A stretch of DNA of 64,000 nt, from assembly GCA_020809425.1 (NCBI GenBank), contig JAGGDC010000001.1, forward strand, positions 1,054,001 through 1,118,000, given 5' to 3'. Positions 40,683-49,550 of this stretch are shown piece by piece. Origin of the DNA: Candidatus Synoicihabitans palmerolidicus. GTDB lineage: Bacteria; Verrucomicrobiota; Verrucomicrobiia; Opitutales; Opitutaceae. The notes under the pieces are model-generated. The model did not search any database, was not told where the DNA came from, and saw only the letters and a list, made by a program, of their open reading frames with translations. Position 1 is the first letter of the stretch. Each line of letters opens with the position of its first letter. The position numbers and the translations under genes are program-made.

Positions 40683-41708
40683 CCTCTCGCTCCCGATTGG
40701 CCTTCTTCGCCGGGGAATTTCGCAATACCGATTTCGCAATACCGGATGGTGGACCTATTTTCCGACCGCCTTTCTTCGTAAAAACCACGCTGCCCGCCCT
40801 TTTATTCATTTTGGGCGGCCCCATTGCCCTAGCTCTGACCAGTCGACGCTCGCGGCTGGCCTATCGGCTGACCCCATTGCTCGCCCTGGGCTTCGTCTAC
40901 GGCCCCACCATCATCTCCTCCAACTTGAGTTATTGGGCATCGTCACATGCTTCCACTCTATCCTGTATTTTTCATTATCGCAGGCGCTTGCGCAATGGGC
41001 ATCGGAAAACGGCGAGTTGCCAGCCGCTTCCTCACGATCCTCCTTGTCGCTCACTGCCTAACCTCACTGGTCGCCCGCCCCTACTATTTCGCTTACTTCA
41101 ACTCTCTCGCAGGCGGCTCTGATCAAGCCTACAAACTGTTCGTAGATAGTTCTTTGGACTGGGGACAATATCTACCCGGTCTCGCGGACTACTTTGACCG
41201 GCAAGAGCCAAGTGTTCCCACCTTCCTCAGCTACTTCGGTACCGGAGAACCGTCTCACGAAGGAATCCGCGCCACTCGTTTCGGGGATGCCTACTTCGAA
41301 CGCCGTGCCCGCAGCGTGCCCGCAGCTCTCACCGGCGGCACCTACGCCATCAGCGCCACCATGTTGCAACGGGTCTACAGCCCAACTCGAGGTCCTTGGA
41401 CCCCTAGCTTCGAAGCCACATACGCTCAACTTCAGTCCTAGATCATTGAATTTGCACAACGCCCAGCCCATTCCCCCATCATTGGCCCCGATGGCGCTAT
41501 CATTGATCTCGCTGCAGCCATCACCCTACTCTGGCAATATGAAGACCTCCAATTTGGTCGACTTTGCCACTACCTGAAATACCGCGGTCCCGACGACAAC
41601 ATAGGCTACTCCATCCTCATCTACCACCTGACTGACCAAGAGGTAGACCGAGCCCTTCAAGCTCCGTTGTCAGAGCTCAATACCGCCATGGAACAATTTC
41701 TAGACTGA
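40683..41708 (+). pseudogene. GT39/PMT-like glycosyltransferase, 5' part missing and broken
   Basis: Starting at the IS border the frame reads FFVKTTLPALLFILGGPIAL and LTPLLALGFVYGPTIISSNL. An extra T near 40930 hides the family motif S-I-G-H-R-H-MLPLYPVFF. The next frame continues SLVARPYYFAYFNSLAGGSD, DSSLDWGQYLPGLADYF, TFLSYFGTGEPSHEG and YAISATMLQRVYSP. TAG at 41439-41441 interrupts it, then about 88 more codons run to TGA at 41706-41708. DSxLDWGQ-LP and LSYFGT mark the C-terminal domain of phospholipid carrier-dependent glycosyltransferases. The catalytic N-terminus is lost. Confidence 0.78.
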
Positions 41709-43550
41709 CGAATCCGGCCTATCGTCCGCGGTTGCTTCGCGCTCGCTCTGTTTGATCGTCTCTTCTTCCTCCGGTTCGATCTTGGGTTTGATCTCTATCA
41801 CCCGACTAATTCGCACCAATCGCGCCCCCTGCATACGCTCCCACACCGGCTCCAAGACAAAGCGGTCCGATATCACATCCCGTGGATCCATCTCAAATCC
41901 ACCCTCTGGACTGATCGGTCGATATCGTTGCGTCAGCAACACCTCTTTGAAAGTCCCGTGGTCGAGATGAAATTGGATCTGCTCCGCACGACTCTCCGCG
42001 TCGTCCACCACCAACGCCGGGATACCTTTCATCAGCCACCCTAGCGTCGTTTTATCTGTCAGGATCAATCGCGATAGAGGCGCCATGCGCGAAACCGCCC
42101 GTTGCTCTCGCGCCAACTCTGTAGCCAGCTGGTTGATATTTCGATGATACTCCGTCGCCGGCAATCCCCAGCCCAAGTAGGAAATCAAAGCCCCGCTGGC
42201 AATCCAACCGGCTAGGCGTCCGTTTCCCGTATCCCAACGCTTCAGTGCCATCACCACTGCCACGCCCATCAACACCGTGAAGGGAAGTATCAATCGTGAC
42301 ACGATTGGATCGTTAAGTTGGCCCCAAAAATAAGCCATCAACAGCGATAAATTCGCTATGATCGCCAGCCCAAACGCGCCCACCGCGACCAAGGTCGGAT
42401 CCAGACGATCCCAAGTTCGCCACCGTTTCACGGCCCGGCAACCCAACCAACCCAGTGATGGAAATGCCACCAACGACAACCACCAAGAACCCAACGTCGT
42501 CGTCCCAAAGTTAAAAAAATAATTAACCGCATGACCCAAATTCGGCCATATGTGCTCCCAATTAAACCGAGAATCCATGTTCTCCTTCAACTCCCACAGG
42601 ACCGGTGTTCCCGATAAGTAACTGTTGTGCAGCGCACTAGGAACCAAGAGCAACGGAGCCGCCATCGCGGTCACAGGAAGTATAATCTTCCCTGCCCGAC
42701 GCCAACCTTCGATCACGACGAGCACCGTTATCATCACAAATAACAACGATTCGTAGCGGGTCTGAGCCAAAAGCACACACGCTAGCAACAGAACCGACAA
42801 ACGTTGCGCGTTCGGCCGCTCCAAATAGCGAGCCGCTAACAGCATCGACAGCAGAACCATCAACAAATTCAACAGATCCATGCCCGCCCCATTCGCATTT
42901 TGCGCGAGCAGCGGACTCGCGCCGAAACAAGCCAACCCCGCCCACGCCACTTGCGCCGACGAAACTCGGCGCGCGATCGCGTAAAATAGGCCAAGCACGA
43001 CGGGCAGCAAGCCGGCATTGAACAGAAACGCATTGCTCTCCCGAAATCCGGTCAGGTCGTGCACCAGGGATACCACCAAGGCGAAAAAATAAGGGCGTTT
43101 GTCCAAATAGACGAACATGGGAAGAAACACGCCCTCGATCTCATACCCTCGCACCATGGTTCCGACTTCGCGCAATTTATGTAGGTTCCATGAGGTGGCC
43201 TGGAGCACCAATTCATCGTAGAGAATCTTGTATCCAAAAGGAAATGTCGCCCATGCCACCACACAAAGAGCCCCGACCAGCCCCAATAACCACCGCCACT
43301 CCTGTCGCGATCGATTCCGCATCCACGTCGAAACATCAGGCATTTCGTGCCGTAACATCACACCAAACCATAACAAGGTCCCGGGAATGGCGTAATAACC
43401 ATACTGTCGCACCAACTCCCCCGCTTCCGCCGGCGTGAAATAGCTAAAGCCCACGCCCACCGCCGCCAGCGCACTTAACCCAAACGCCGCCGCGCGACGT
43501 CCTTCGGCCTTCACGGCCTGCCCCACCTGCCGCGCTCTTTCCGATAGCAT
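41700..43550 (-). CDS. GT-C fold membrane glycosyltransferase (second of two paralogues)
   Basis: With ATG at 43548-43550 (TGATG overlap with the upstream gene's stop) it is 616 residues with about ten hydrophobic segments. The first outer loop has KILYDELVLQ, the Asp-Glu typical of GT-C active sites, then YLDKRPYFFALVVSLVHDLT and GFRESNAFLFNAGLLPVVLG. A late segment is MAYFWGQLNDPIVSRLILPF. The paralogue upstream shares all of these. The hydrophilic C-terminus (residues ~560-616, EPEEEETIKQSEREA) is probably cytosolic. Such enzymes use polyprenyl-phosphate sugars on the outer face of the membrane. The acceptor is unknown; linkage to a pilin gene suggests pilin. Confidence 0.78.
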   Translation of the reverse strand: MLSERARQVGQAVKAEGRRAAAFGLSALAAVGVGFSYFTPAEAGELVRQYGYYAIPGTLLWFGVMLRHEMPDVSTWMRNRSRQEWRWLLGLVGALCVVAWATFPFGYKILYDELVLQATSWNLHKLREVGTMVRGYEIEGVFLPMFVYLDKRPYFFALVVSLVHDLTGFRESNAFLFNAGLLPVVLGLFYAIARRVSSAQVAWAGLACFGASPLLAQNANGAGMDLLNLLMVLLSMLLAARYLERPNAQRLSVLLLACVLLAQTRYESLLFVMITVLVVIEGWRRAGKIILPVTAMAAPLLLVPSALHNSYLSGTPVLWELKENMDSRFNWEHIWPNLGHAVNYFFNFGTTTLGSWWLSLVAFPSLGWLGCRAVKRWRTWDRLDPTLVAVGAFGLAIIANLSLLMAYFWGQLNDPIVSRLILPFTVLMGVAVVMALKRWDTGNGRLAGWIASGALISYLGWGLPATEYHRNINQLATELAREQRAVSRMAPLSRLILTDKTTLGWLMKGIPALVVDDAESRAEQIQFHLDHGTFKEVLLTQRYRPISPEGGFEMDPRDVISDRFVLEPVWERMQGARLVRISRVIEIKPKIEPEEEETIKQSEREATADDRPDSSV

Positions 43551-45418
43551 CACGGCAATTGCTTGATCCAATTCTCCAAATAGAGAGCGCGTTGCTCGTC
43601 TACCTGCTCCACGTTCTCAAAGTGTCCCGTCGCAGTGGGGACCGCCACCACCTCTCGCACCACCGCACCATCGTGTTCGATCGCCACTATCCGGCTGATC
43701 CGGGCAAACAAGAGGGTCTGCACTTTTCGCTCCCAAATCGTTTCCAACTCAAAGCCCGGTCCCAAATCATCCGCCGGATCGACCGTCCTCTGGCCCGTCT
43801 GCTCATTCACGAGCACACTTTGAAACACATACATCGCGGAGAAACTGTGATTTCGCAGGTGATAGGACAGCGCTTCGTGTTTCTCTCGGCTTACTTTCAT
43901 ACTGGAAGCCGGCAGCAAATGAGTGATCCAAAACACCGAATCATTATCCAAAAACAGAAAATCTCGCTCCGGCTGCTCCGCCAAAAACTCCCGCCTGATC
44001 TCCATCTCCAAACCAGGCGTGTAATCGATCTCGTAAGCCCGCTTAGCCATGACCGGCAAACTTTGTGCCAGTGTGGCAAAGACAACCACCCCCGCCAGAA
44101 CCTTCCAACCAGTGGTCGATTTCCATAAGGTTCGAGCCACGACGACGATCGCCAGCATCATTAGTAGATGCACCGGCAAACTGAGGCGACTGATTATGCG
44201 GTCATCAAATTGCCCCCAAAAATAGAGCATCAACAACAATCCGATGCTGCCTAATCCTGCGCCGGTCAGAACCCAAGCCACGTCGTCTGCCGAGCCTGTC
44301 CGAAACTGACGCACCTTCTGCAGTCCCCACAGTCCAAAGAACGGCAACGCCAACAAGCCCAATGCCCCAAACATGGCCGAACTGGGCTGAAAACCGCTAA
44401 AATCAAAGAAAAACGCGAGTGAGTGTCCCAAATTAGACCCGAAATACTCCAGTCCAAATGGCGAGGTAATGCCCTCCTTGCTCGCCATCTGCCATGCCGT
44501 GGAATCCCCGGAAAAGAGACGATTCTGCAGCAACCAAACCGCCAAGAAAAGCGGGGATATCAAGATCGGCCAAGAGAGCGCTATTCGACCACTTCGCCAC
44601 CAGCCTATCCCAACCGCTGCCACCATCGGCACCAAAAAGATGATCGATTCATAGCGGCAGCTCGCCACCACCAATCCCGTCAAAATCAACACTTCCAACC
44701 GATCTGCAATCGGCTTCCGCAGATAGCTCATCATCGCCAACGCGAAAGCCGCGATTGCAAAAAGATTGAGTAACTCAAACCCGCTCCCTGCCGACTGTTG
44801 AGCCGCCAACGGCAATCCCGCAAACAAAAGCATTCCCACCACTCCGGCCCAGCGCTGCCCTCCCGCTTGCCACCCCAAAACGTAGACGAGCAACAAGAAC
44901 GCTATTCCTAAACCCCGATTGAAATAAAACGCGTTCTCCGGTCGGTAACCGCTCAAATCATGCACCGTTGCGACTAAGAACGGAAACAGCAAAGGTCGCT
45001 TGTCCAAGACCCGGTCTCGTATCTGCAATGGCCCCTGCACGTCCGTCGCGCGACTCGGATACGTGGCGGAACGATCGAAATGCATGCCCATCGATGTGCC
45101 CAGCAGGAGCACCTCGTCCGCCAGAATCTTAAAGCCCGGTTTCTCGTGCGACCACCACACGGACGTACAAACCAGCATCAGCATCACCACCCATCCATCA
45201 AAACGACTGAAATTGTCTCGTATCCATTTCCCCATTCCCACCCGCACTAGCGAACGTCCCCACAACAGGGTCAACGCCAGCATGAACCAGTAACCATACC
45301 ATGCCACAATCTTGAATGACTGATCCGGGGTCAAAACCACTCGAGTCACCAAAATCACCAAACATGCGACCAGAACCAGCAGCCAAAGTCGGCGGTCTTT
45401 CAGAATCCGTTTAAGCAT
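43550..45418 (-). CDS. GT-C fold membrane glycosyltransferase (first of two paralogues)
   Basis: I chose ATG 45416-45418 (MLKRILKDRRLWLLVLVACL), giving 622 residues, close to the paralogue's length. A much longer upstream frame overlaps the pilin and is unlikely. The loop-1 motif KILADEVLLLGTSMGMHFDR, then LDKRPLLFPFLVATVHDLSG, YRPENAFYFNRGLG and LYFWGQFDDRIISRLSLPVH match the downstream paralogue. About ten membrane segments are visible. Its start lies directly after the pilin terminator's T run, so expression needs readthrough or an internal promoter. Stop and next start overlap (TGATG), indicating coupling. Confidence 0.78.
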   Translation of the reverse strand: MLKRILKDRRLWLLVLVACLVILVTRVVLTPDQSFKIVAWYGYWFMLALTLLWGRSLVRVGMGKWIRDNFSRFDGWVVMLMLVCTSVWWSHEKPGFKILADEVLLLGTSMGMHFDRSATYPSRATDVQGPLQIRDRVLDKRPLLFPFLVATVHDLSGYRPENAFYFNRGLGIAFLLLVYVLGWQAGGQRWAGVVGMLLFAGLPLAAQQSAGSGFELLNLFAIAAFALAMMSYLRKPIADRLEVLILTGLVVASCRYESIIFLVPMVAAVGIGWWRSGRIALSWPILISPLFLAVWLLQNRLFSGDSTAWQMASKEGITSPFGLEYFGSNLGHSLAFFFDFSGFQPSSAMFGALGLLALPFFGLWGLQKVRQFRTGSADDVAWVLTGAGLGSIGLLLMLYFWGQFDDRIISRLSLPVHLLMMLAIVVVARTLWKSTTGWKVLAGVVVFATLAQSLPVMAKRAYEIDYTPGLEMEIRREFLAEQPERDFLFLDNDSVFWITHLLPASSMKVSREKHEALSYHLRNHSFSAMYVFQSVLVNEQTGQRTVDPADDLGPGFELETIWERKVQTLLFARISRIVAIEHDGAVVREVVAVPTATGHFENVEQVDEQRALYLENWIKQLP

Positions 45419-45447
45419 AAAAAAAGCCGCCCCATAAATTGGGCGGC
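45419..45447 (-). terminator. Intrinsic terminator after the pilin gene
   Basis: Minus strand: GCCGCCC, loop AATTTATG, GGGCGGC, then TTTTTTT and immediately the ATG of the next gene. It lies 23 bases after the pilin stop. The seven-pair GC stem with a seven-T tail should stop most transcripts and let only a fraction reach the glycosyltransferases. Confidence 0.9.
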
Positions 45448-45470
45448 CCGGAAATTCGGCAAGAGCTGAA

Positions 45471-45827
45471 TCAGTTATTGTAGGTGATCGTGCGAGCACC
45501 GGCAACCGAGAACGCTGTAACCGCCGCGCCTTGATCAAGCGTGGTGGTATAAGTCTCGCCAGCAACCGTCTGCACGGACTTCACGTAGTTGCTGGAATTC
45601 GTGCCAACCAAGCTGGAGGAAGTAACGCGGCTCACACCGTTTTCAAGGAAGTACTGGTCGGCCGCTGAACCGAGCTGACGAAGGTTATTGAGAACCGCTT
45701 TGTCTTGCGAGCTGGCGCGGACCTTCTGGAAGGCAGGAATAGCCAACGCAGCCAAAAGACCGATGATGACCACAACGATCATGATTTCGACGAGGGTGAA
45801 ACCTTTGGCGGATTTGATGTTTTTCAT
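45471..45827 (-). CDS. Type IV pilin-like protein
   Basis: The 118-residue prepilin has a short basic leader cut after Gly in KSAKG-FTLVEIMIVVVIIGLL, with mature Phe1 and Glu5, followed by the hydrophobic assembly helix (AALAIPAFQKV). The globular part is Ser/Thr-rich (SRVTSSSLVGTNSSNYVKSV, ETYTTTLDQG) and has no Cys, so no disulphide-bonded D-loop. It resembles the short major pilins of Opitutaceae. The Ser/Thr-rich stretch offers potential O-glycosylation sites. A strong terminator separates it from two glycosyltransferase genes on the same strand. Confidence 0.9.
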   Translation of the reverse strand: MKNIKSAKGFTLVEIMIVVVIIGLLAALAIPAFQKVRASSQDKAVLNNLRQLGSAADQYFLENGVSRVTSSSLVGTNSSNYVKSVQTVAGETYTTTLDQGAAVTAFSVAGARTITYNN

Positions 45828-45850
45828 GAATGGATTCTGATTTGAACAAT

Positions 45851-45856
45851 AATATA
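45851..45856 (-). promoter_or_regulatory. Possible -10 box for the pilin gene
   Basis: Minus strand TATATT sits 24 bases upstream of the pilin ATG. The -35 at 17 bases (CACTTT) is poor. No sigma-54 GG/GC pair at the right spacing was found. Confidence 0.35.
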
Positions 45857-45935
45857 CGCTCGGAAATGAGCTGAAAGTGGAGCAAGGCCAACCGGTTCGT
45901 CGACCGCAAGGTCAATCTTGCAAATGACTTGTAGG

Positions 45936-46233
45936 TAGAGCGTGTCCATTTACCCTGAGGAGGGGGGGCAGGAAAGCCGATTTTTTGAGCGAATTTCCGG
46001 CTACCAATGGCGGATGTAGGCGCGCGCAGATGCAATTTAATGGCTAAATTGCAGTGTCGCAGCAGTCAGTGCCTGGATCGTTTCCATGAGGGAACCTCCG
46101 GCAGCCGGTTTATTGTTCATCGTTGGAATAGGCTTGGTGGTTTTACGCGGCTTGGGCCTGCGGTGGTTGGTCGGCCAGCAGTCGGGCGATGAGCCACAGG
46201 TTGTGACCGAGGATGCTCCAGGCTACCGCCAGG
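45936..46233 (-). mobile_element. Remnant of element N (3' end only, inverted)
   Basis: It begins with TAGAGCGTGTCCA at 45936 and continues with the shared non-coding tail. It ends within the last ~30 codons of the transposase, read backwards (LAVAWSILGHNLWLIARLLA). The rest of the element is missing; the diverged element at 46234 begins exactly where it stops. Confidence 0.85.
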
Positions 46234-48030
46234 TAGAGTCTGTCCCGCGGGATCAAGTCGTTGGTGATAAGCGGTAAGCGTGATAAAAAAGAGGCCAAAA
46301 ACGGCGTCTATGATTGGGTGTGAAACTAATACACAAAGCCGTCGGAGATGAAATTGCCCTGCAGAGCTGGCTGCGTCCAGCGCTTACGACTGTCGGGTCG
46401 AACAAAGATTACGGGCAGTTTCGAGAGCAGCTCGATGCGGTGGACCGAGTGCGGCGAGCCAGCCACCTTGAATCGATGGCGATGGACTTCGCGCGGGTGG
46501 GCTTCGAGTCGGTCGACGCCGGGCAGCTGCGCCGTCGCCTGGAGTTCGCGCGCAAGGCGCTGCGGGTGAATGGGTTGCGTATGCTGTTGGGAAACATGCC
46601 TTTTCGGCAACTCTCGCGCACGATTGCATCGAGCGACTTGCTGGCCGACTTCTGCGGGGTGCGCACGATTGAGGGCATCAAGGGCGTTTCCAAGAGCGTG
46701 TTGGAGCGAGCTTCGCAGTGCTTTACCGCCGAACCGGTGCGGTGGATGGGTCAGGTGTTGTATCGAGATGGTCGCCGAGGCGGACCGGGCGGCCGAACTC
46801 GGTCTGGCCGAGCCGCAGTCGATGGAGACGTGCCTGGTGGACTCGACGTGCTTGCCCACCAACATCCACTTTCCGGTGGATTGGGTGCTGCTGCGCGATG
46901 TGAGCCGAACCCTGCTCAAGGCGGGGATCCTGATCCGCCGGGCCGGCATGCGTGCACGCATGCCGGCGGAGCCGGAGGTCTTCGCCCGACAGATGAACCG
47001 GCTGTGCATTGAGATGACGCACACCCGACGGCGTGCGAATGCCAAACGAGCGTGCAAGCAGGTGCTACGCAAGATGAAGCGACTGTTGCGCACCATCGAT
47101 GAACACGCCCAGCGACACCGCGACCGCCTGGACCAAGAGTATGCGTCGACCCACACCTCCGCGCGACAGGCCGCTCGCATCGTCGAACGCATCGACGCGA
47201 TGTTGGCTCAGATGCCCGCAACGATCAACCAGGCCCACGAACGCATCATCGGCGCGCGCGCCGTGCCCAGTGCCGAGAAGATCCTCCGCGTGTATGAGCC
47301 CGATGTGCAGGTGCTGGTCAGAGGCAAGGCATCGGGCGAACTCGAATTTGGTAACACCGCGATGATCAGTGAGAACGCGACCGGATTGATCAACGACTGG
47401 CAGATGTATCAGCAGGCTGCCCCCGCCGAATGGCGCCAGTTGAGCGAAAGCTTTGATCGTCAGAATCAGTTCGACGTGAGCACGCCGGTCACCGCGGCGG
47501 GCACCGACCGGGGCTTCGCGACCAAGCGGATGCGTCAGATTCTGGCCGCGGCGGGCATCTACGACGCGACCTGCCCGCGCGATCCTCAAGAACTGAAGCA
47601 ACGTATGACGGAACCACAGTTCGTCCAATTGCAACGCCCCCGGGCCTCGACTGAGGCCCGCATTGCCATCCTCAAGCAGCGTCAAGGCAAGCGTTTGCGA
47701 GCCAAGGGCTTGATGCACCGCTACCTCACGGTAGCATGGAGCGTCCTCGGCCACAACCTCTGGCCGATCGCCAGACTGCTGGCCGACCAGCCGCCACTGG
47801 CCCAAGCGGCTTGAGGTTATCACCAAAATCATTCCGTCACGATGCCCAACCGGATCACCGGAGGGCTTCGCGTGGCTGCGCTCCGGAGCACAGCCGCATT
47901 GAGGATTCCTTCACGCAACGTATTTGCGTTTCAAGAGGTGGAATCCGCTCTTTCCGCTTCATTAATCCTGTGAGCGAAAATCTTCTCACGATCCTACGCA
48001 CGAAAATCGGAGTAAATGGGACAGGTCCTA
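46234..48030 (+). mobile_element. Copy 3: diverged relative of element N
   Basis: The left end TAGAGTCTGTCCC and reversed right end TAGGACCTGTCCC form related inverted repeats at 46234 and 48030. The transposase is clearly homologous to copies 1, 2 and 4 but differs at many residues and codons, and the flanking tails are unrelated. It therefore represents a second element of the family rather than a recent copy. It is inserted between an element N remnant and IS30 debris. Confidence 0.82.
46320..47814 (+). pseudogene. Transposase of diverged element (copy 3), one frameshift
   Basis: GTG 46320 gives KLIHKAVGDEIALQSWLRPA. The region broken in copies 1 and 2 is intact here (GIKGVSKSVLERASQCFTAE). 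One extra T near 46765 (VLYRDG instead of V-L-IEM) shifts the frame; from there it is open to TGA at 47812-47814. The DDE residues lie in CLVDSTCLPTNIHFPVDWVL, GTDRGFATKRM and RASTEARIAILKQ. Repairing one base would restore a full-length protein of about 497 residues. Confidence 0.82.
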
Positions 48031-48258
48031 GCTGCTTCACCGCTCCCTTCCTGCGGCCTGCCGCAACCTCAATCCCGCCAATCATCAATTCCCATATTCA
48101 AACGTATAGGGCGGCGTCAAGCGGCTAGTGCACAGTCCTTTTGTATAATAGCATGAAAGACTTCAGCGGGAGACTGTCCGTCGAGCACGATGCGAGGGCG
48201 ATTATTGAGTCGCCACTCCGCTTTGGCGATTTGGCCTTTGGTGACGGTGTTAAAGGCC
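48031..48258 (-). mobile_element. Two inverted IS30 fragments
   Basis: 48031-48107 is the reverse complement of the IS30 leader between the hairpin and TATACG. 48108-48258 is the reverse complement of the IS30 3' end, with codons reading AKAEWRLNNRPRIVLDGQSP then AEVFHAII. Their order shows that they come from two different IS30 copies, or from one copy rearranged. Neither left terminal repeat is present. Confidence 0.78.
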
Positions 48259-48419
48259 GCAGTCCAACACTGAGTGCACAGGCTGAGAGGGAGTGGTTCC
48301 CTTTCTCCTAATGCACTATAATGAATACTATACGTTTGATATTGGGATTGTTTGATATTGGGATTGAAGATCGGCGGGATTGAGGTTGCGGAAGGGAGCG
48401 GTGAGCAGCTATACACAAC

Positions 48420-48466
48420 CCAGAGAGAGGACGACCGGCTTGGCGGGCCGGTCGTCCTCTCTCTGG
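48420..48466 (+). repeat. Long perfect hairpin in the IS30 leader, copy 2
   Basis: CCAGAGAGAGGACGACCGGC and GCCGGTCGTCCTCTCTCTGG are exact complements around a short loop, giving 20 pairs. GAAAAA follows. It ends 46 bases before the transposase GTG. Confidence 0.9.
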
Positions 48467-48512
48467 GAAAAACTTCGCGCTGGCGTCGTGGGCGCAGAGC
48501 GGAGGATTTGGA

Positions 48513-49478
48513 GTGGTGGCAAAAATACAACGGCGCATCACCGCCAAGGAACGCGAGGCGATTCATGCCGATTTGGCCCAGGGCAAAAGCGGCGCTCAGC
48601 TTGCCGCCGCCTGCGGCCGCGACGCCTCGGTGGTCAATCGCGAGATCACCCGCAACGGCGGGCGCAACAGCTACAGCGGCATGGATGCGCAGACTCGCGC
48701 TTGCCCTCGGCCCAAGTGCGCCGCGCGCAACAAAGTCGCCGACACGCCCGCCTTGCGCGACGAGGTGCTGGCCCTGTTTGCCACCGGCGCTACGCCCAAG
48801 CAAATCGCAGTCGCCTTGAGACGACGTCATGGCCTTGATCTGACCCGACGCGTGAGCCACGAAACCATCTACGACTTCATCTACGTCCACTCCAAAGGCT
48901 CGGTTAAGAAGGAGTTGATCGCTTATTTGCGGCGCAAGAAGCCCCGGCGCAGTCCCGCCCCCCGCGCCAAGGGCAAGCTCTCGGGCCAGTTGTCGGGCGC
49001 GATCAATATCGGCGAGCGACCCGCTGAGGTGGAGCGCCGGGAGGTGTCCGGACATTGGGAGGCTGACTTGGTCATGGGTGCGGGCAATCGCACCGCCATT
49101 TTGGTCATCACCGAACGGGTCTCCCGCTACGTGATGATCGTCCCGTTGGGCGGCGCCAAAGACGCGATCAGCGTCGCCCACGCTCTCATCCGGGCCTTCA
49201 AACGCCTGCCCGCCCACCTGCGCAAGACCCTCACCTACGACAACGGCCGCGAAATGGCCCAACATGCCGCCTTCTCCCTTGCCACAAAAGTGGCGGTCTA
49301 CTTCTGCAATCCACACAGCCCTTGGCAGCGCGGTGCGGTCGCGAATATCAACGGTCTGATCCGGGAATATTTCCCTAAAGGCATCGACTTTAACACCGTC
49401 ACCAAAGGCCAAATCGCCAAAGCGGAGTGGCTACTCAATACTCCCTCGCATCGGGCTCGCCGGACAGTCTCCCGCTGA
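48513..49478 (+). pseudogene. IS30-family transposase, copy 2 (nearly full length, catalytic Glu replaced)
   Basis: 321 codons are open from GTG 48513: KEREAIHADLAQGKSGAQLA, the HTH, HWEADLVMG (first Asp) and TYDNGREMAQH (second Asp, D243). IS30 enzymes have Glu after 33 intervening residues, in an NENTNGL-type motif. Here position 277 is Ala (GCG at 49341-49343) in RGAVANINGLIREYFPKG, as in copy 1. The last ~15 codons are out of frame (TPSHRARRTVSR) relative to copy 1's end. The protein is therefore doubly compromised. Confidence 0.84.
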
Positions 49479-49550
49479 AGTCTTTCATGCTATTATACAA
49501 AAAACGGTGCACTAGCTGCTTGACGCCGTCCTTTACTGCGAACCCGCACC

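Larger units (their letters stand above)
48259..49529 (+). mobile_element. IS30-family element, copy 2
   Basis: It has the same ends as copy 1: GCAGTCCAACACTGAGTGCAC at 48259 and CACTAGCTGCTTGACGCCGTC ending near 49529. The right border truncates the SIR2-like gene that follows. Sequence similarity to copy 1 is very high throughout, including the leader. Confidence 0.83.

Noticed and set aside
48031..48258. Head-to-tail IS30 dimer junction (active IS30 intermediate)
   Set aside because: The leader fragment lacks the left terminal repeat and about 60 adjoining bases, so the junction does not join two IS ends. Rearranged debris is the simpler reading.
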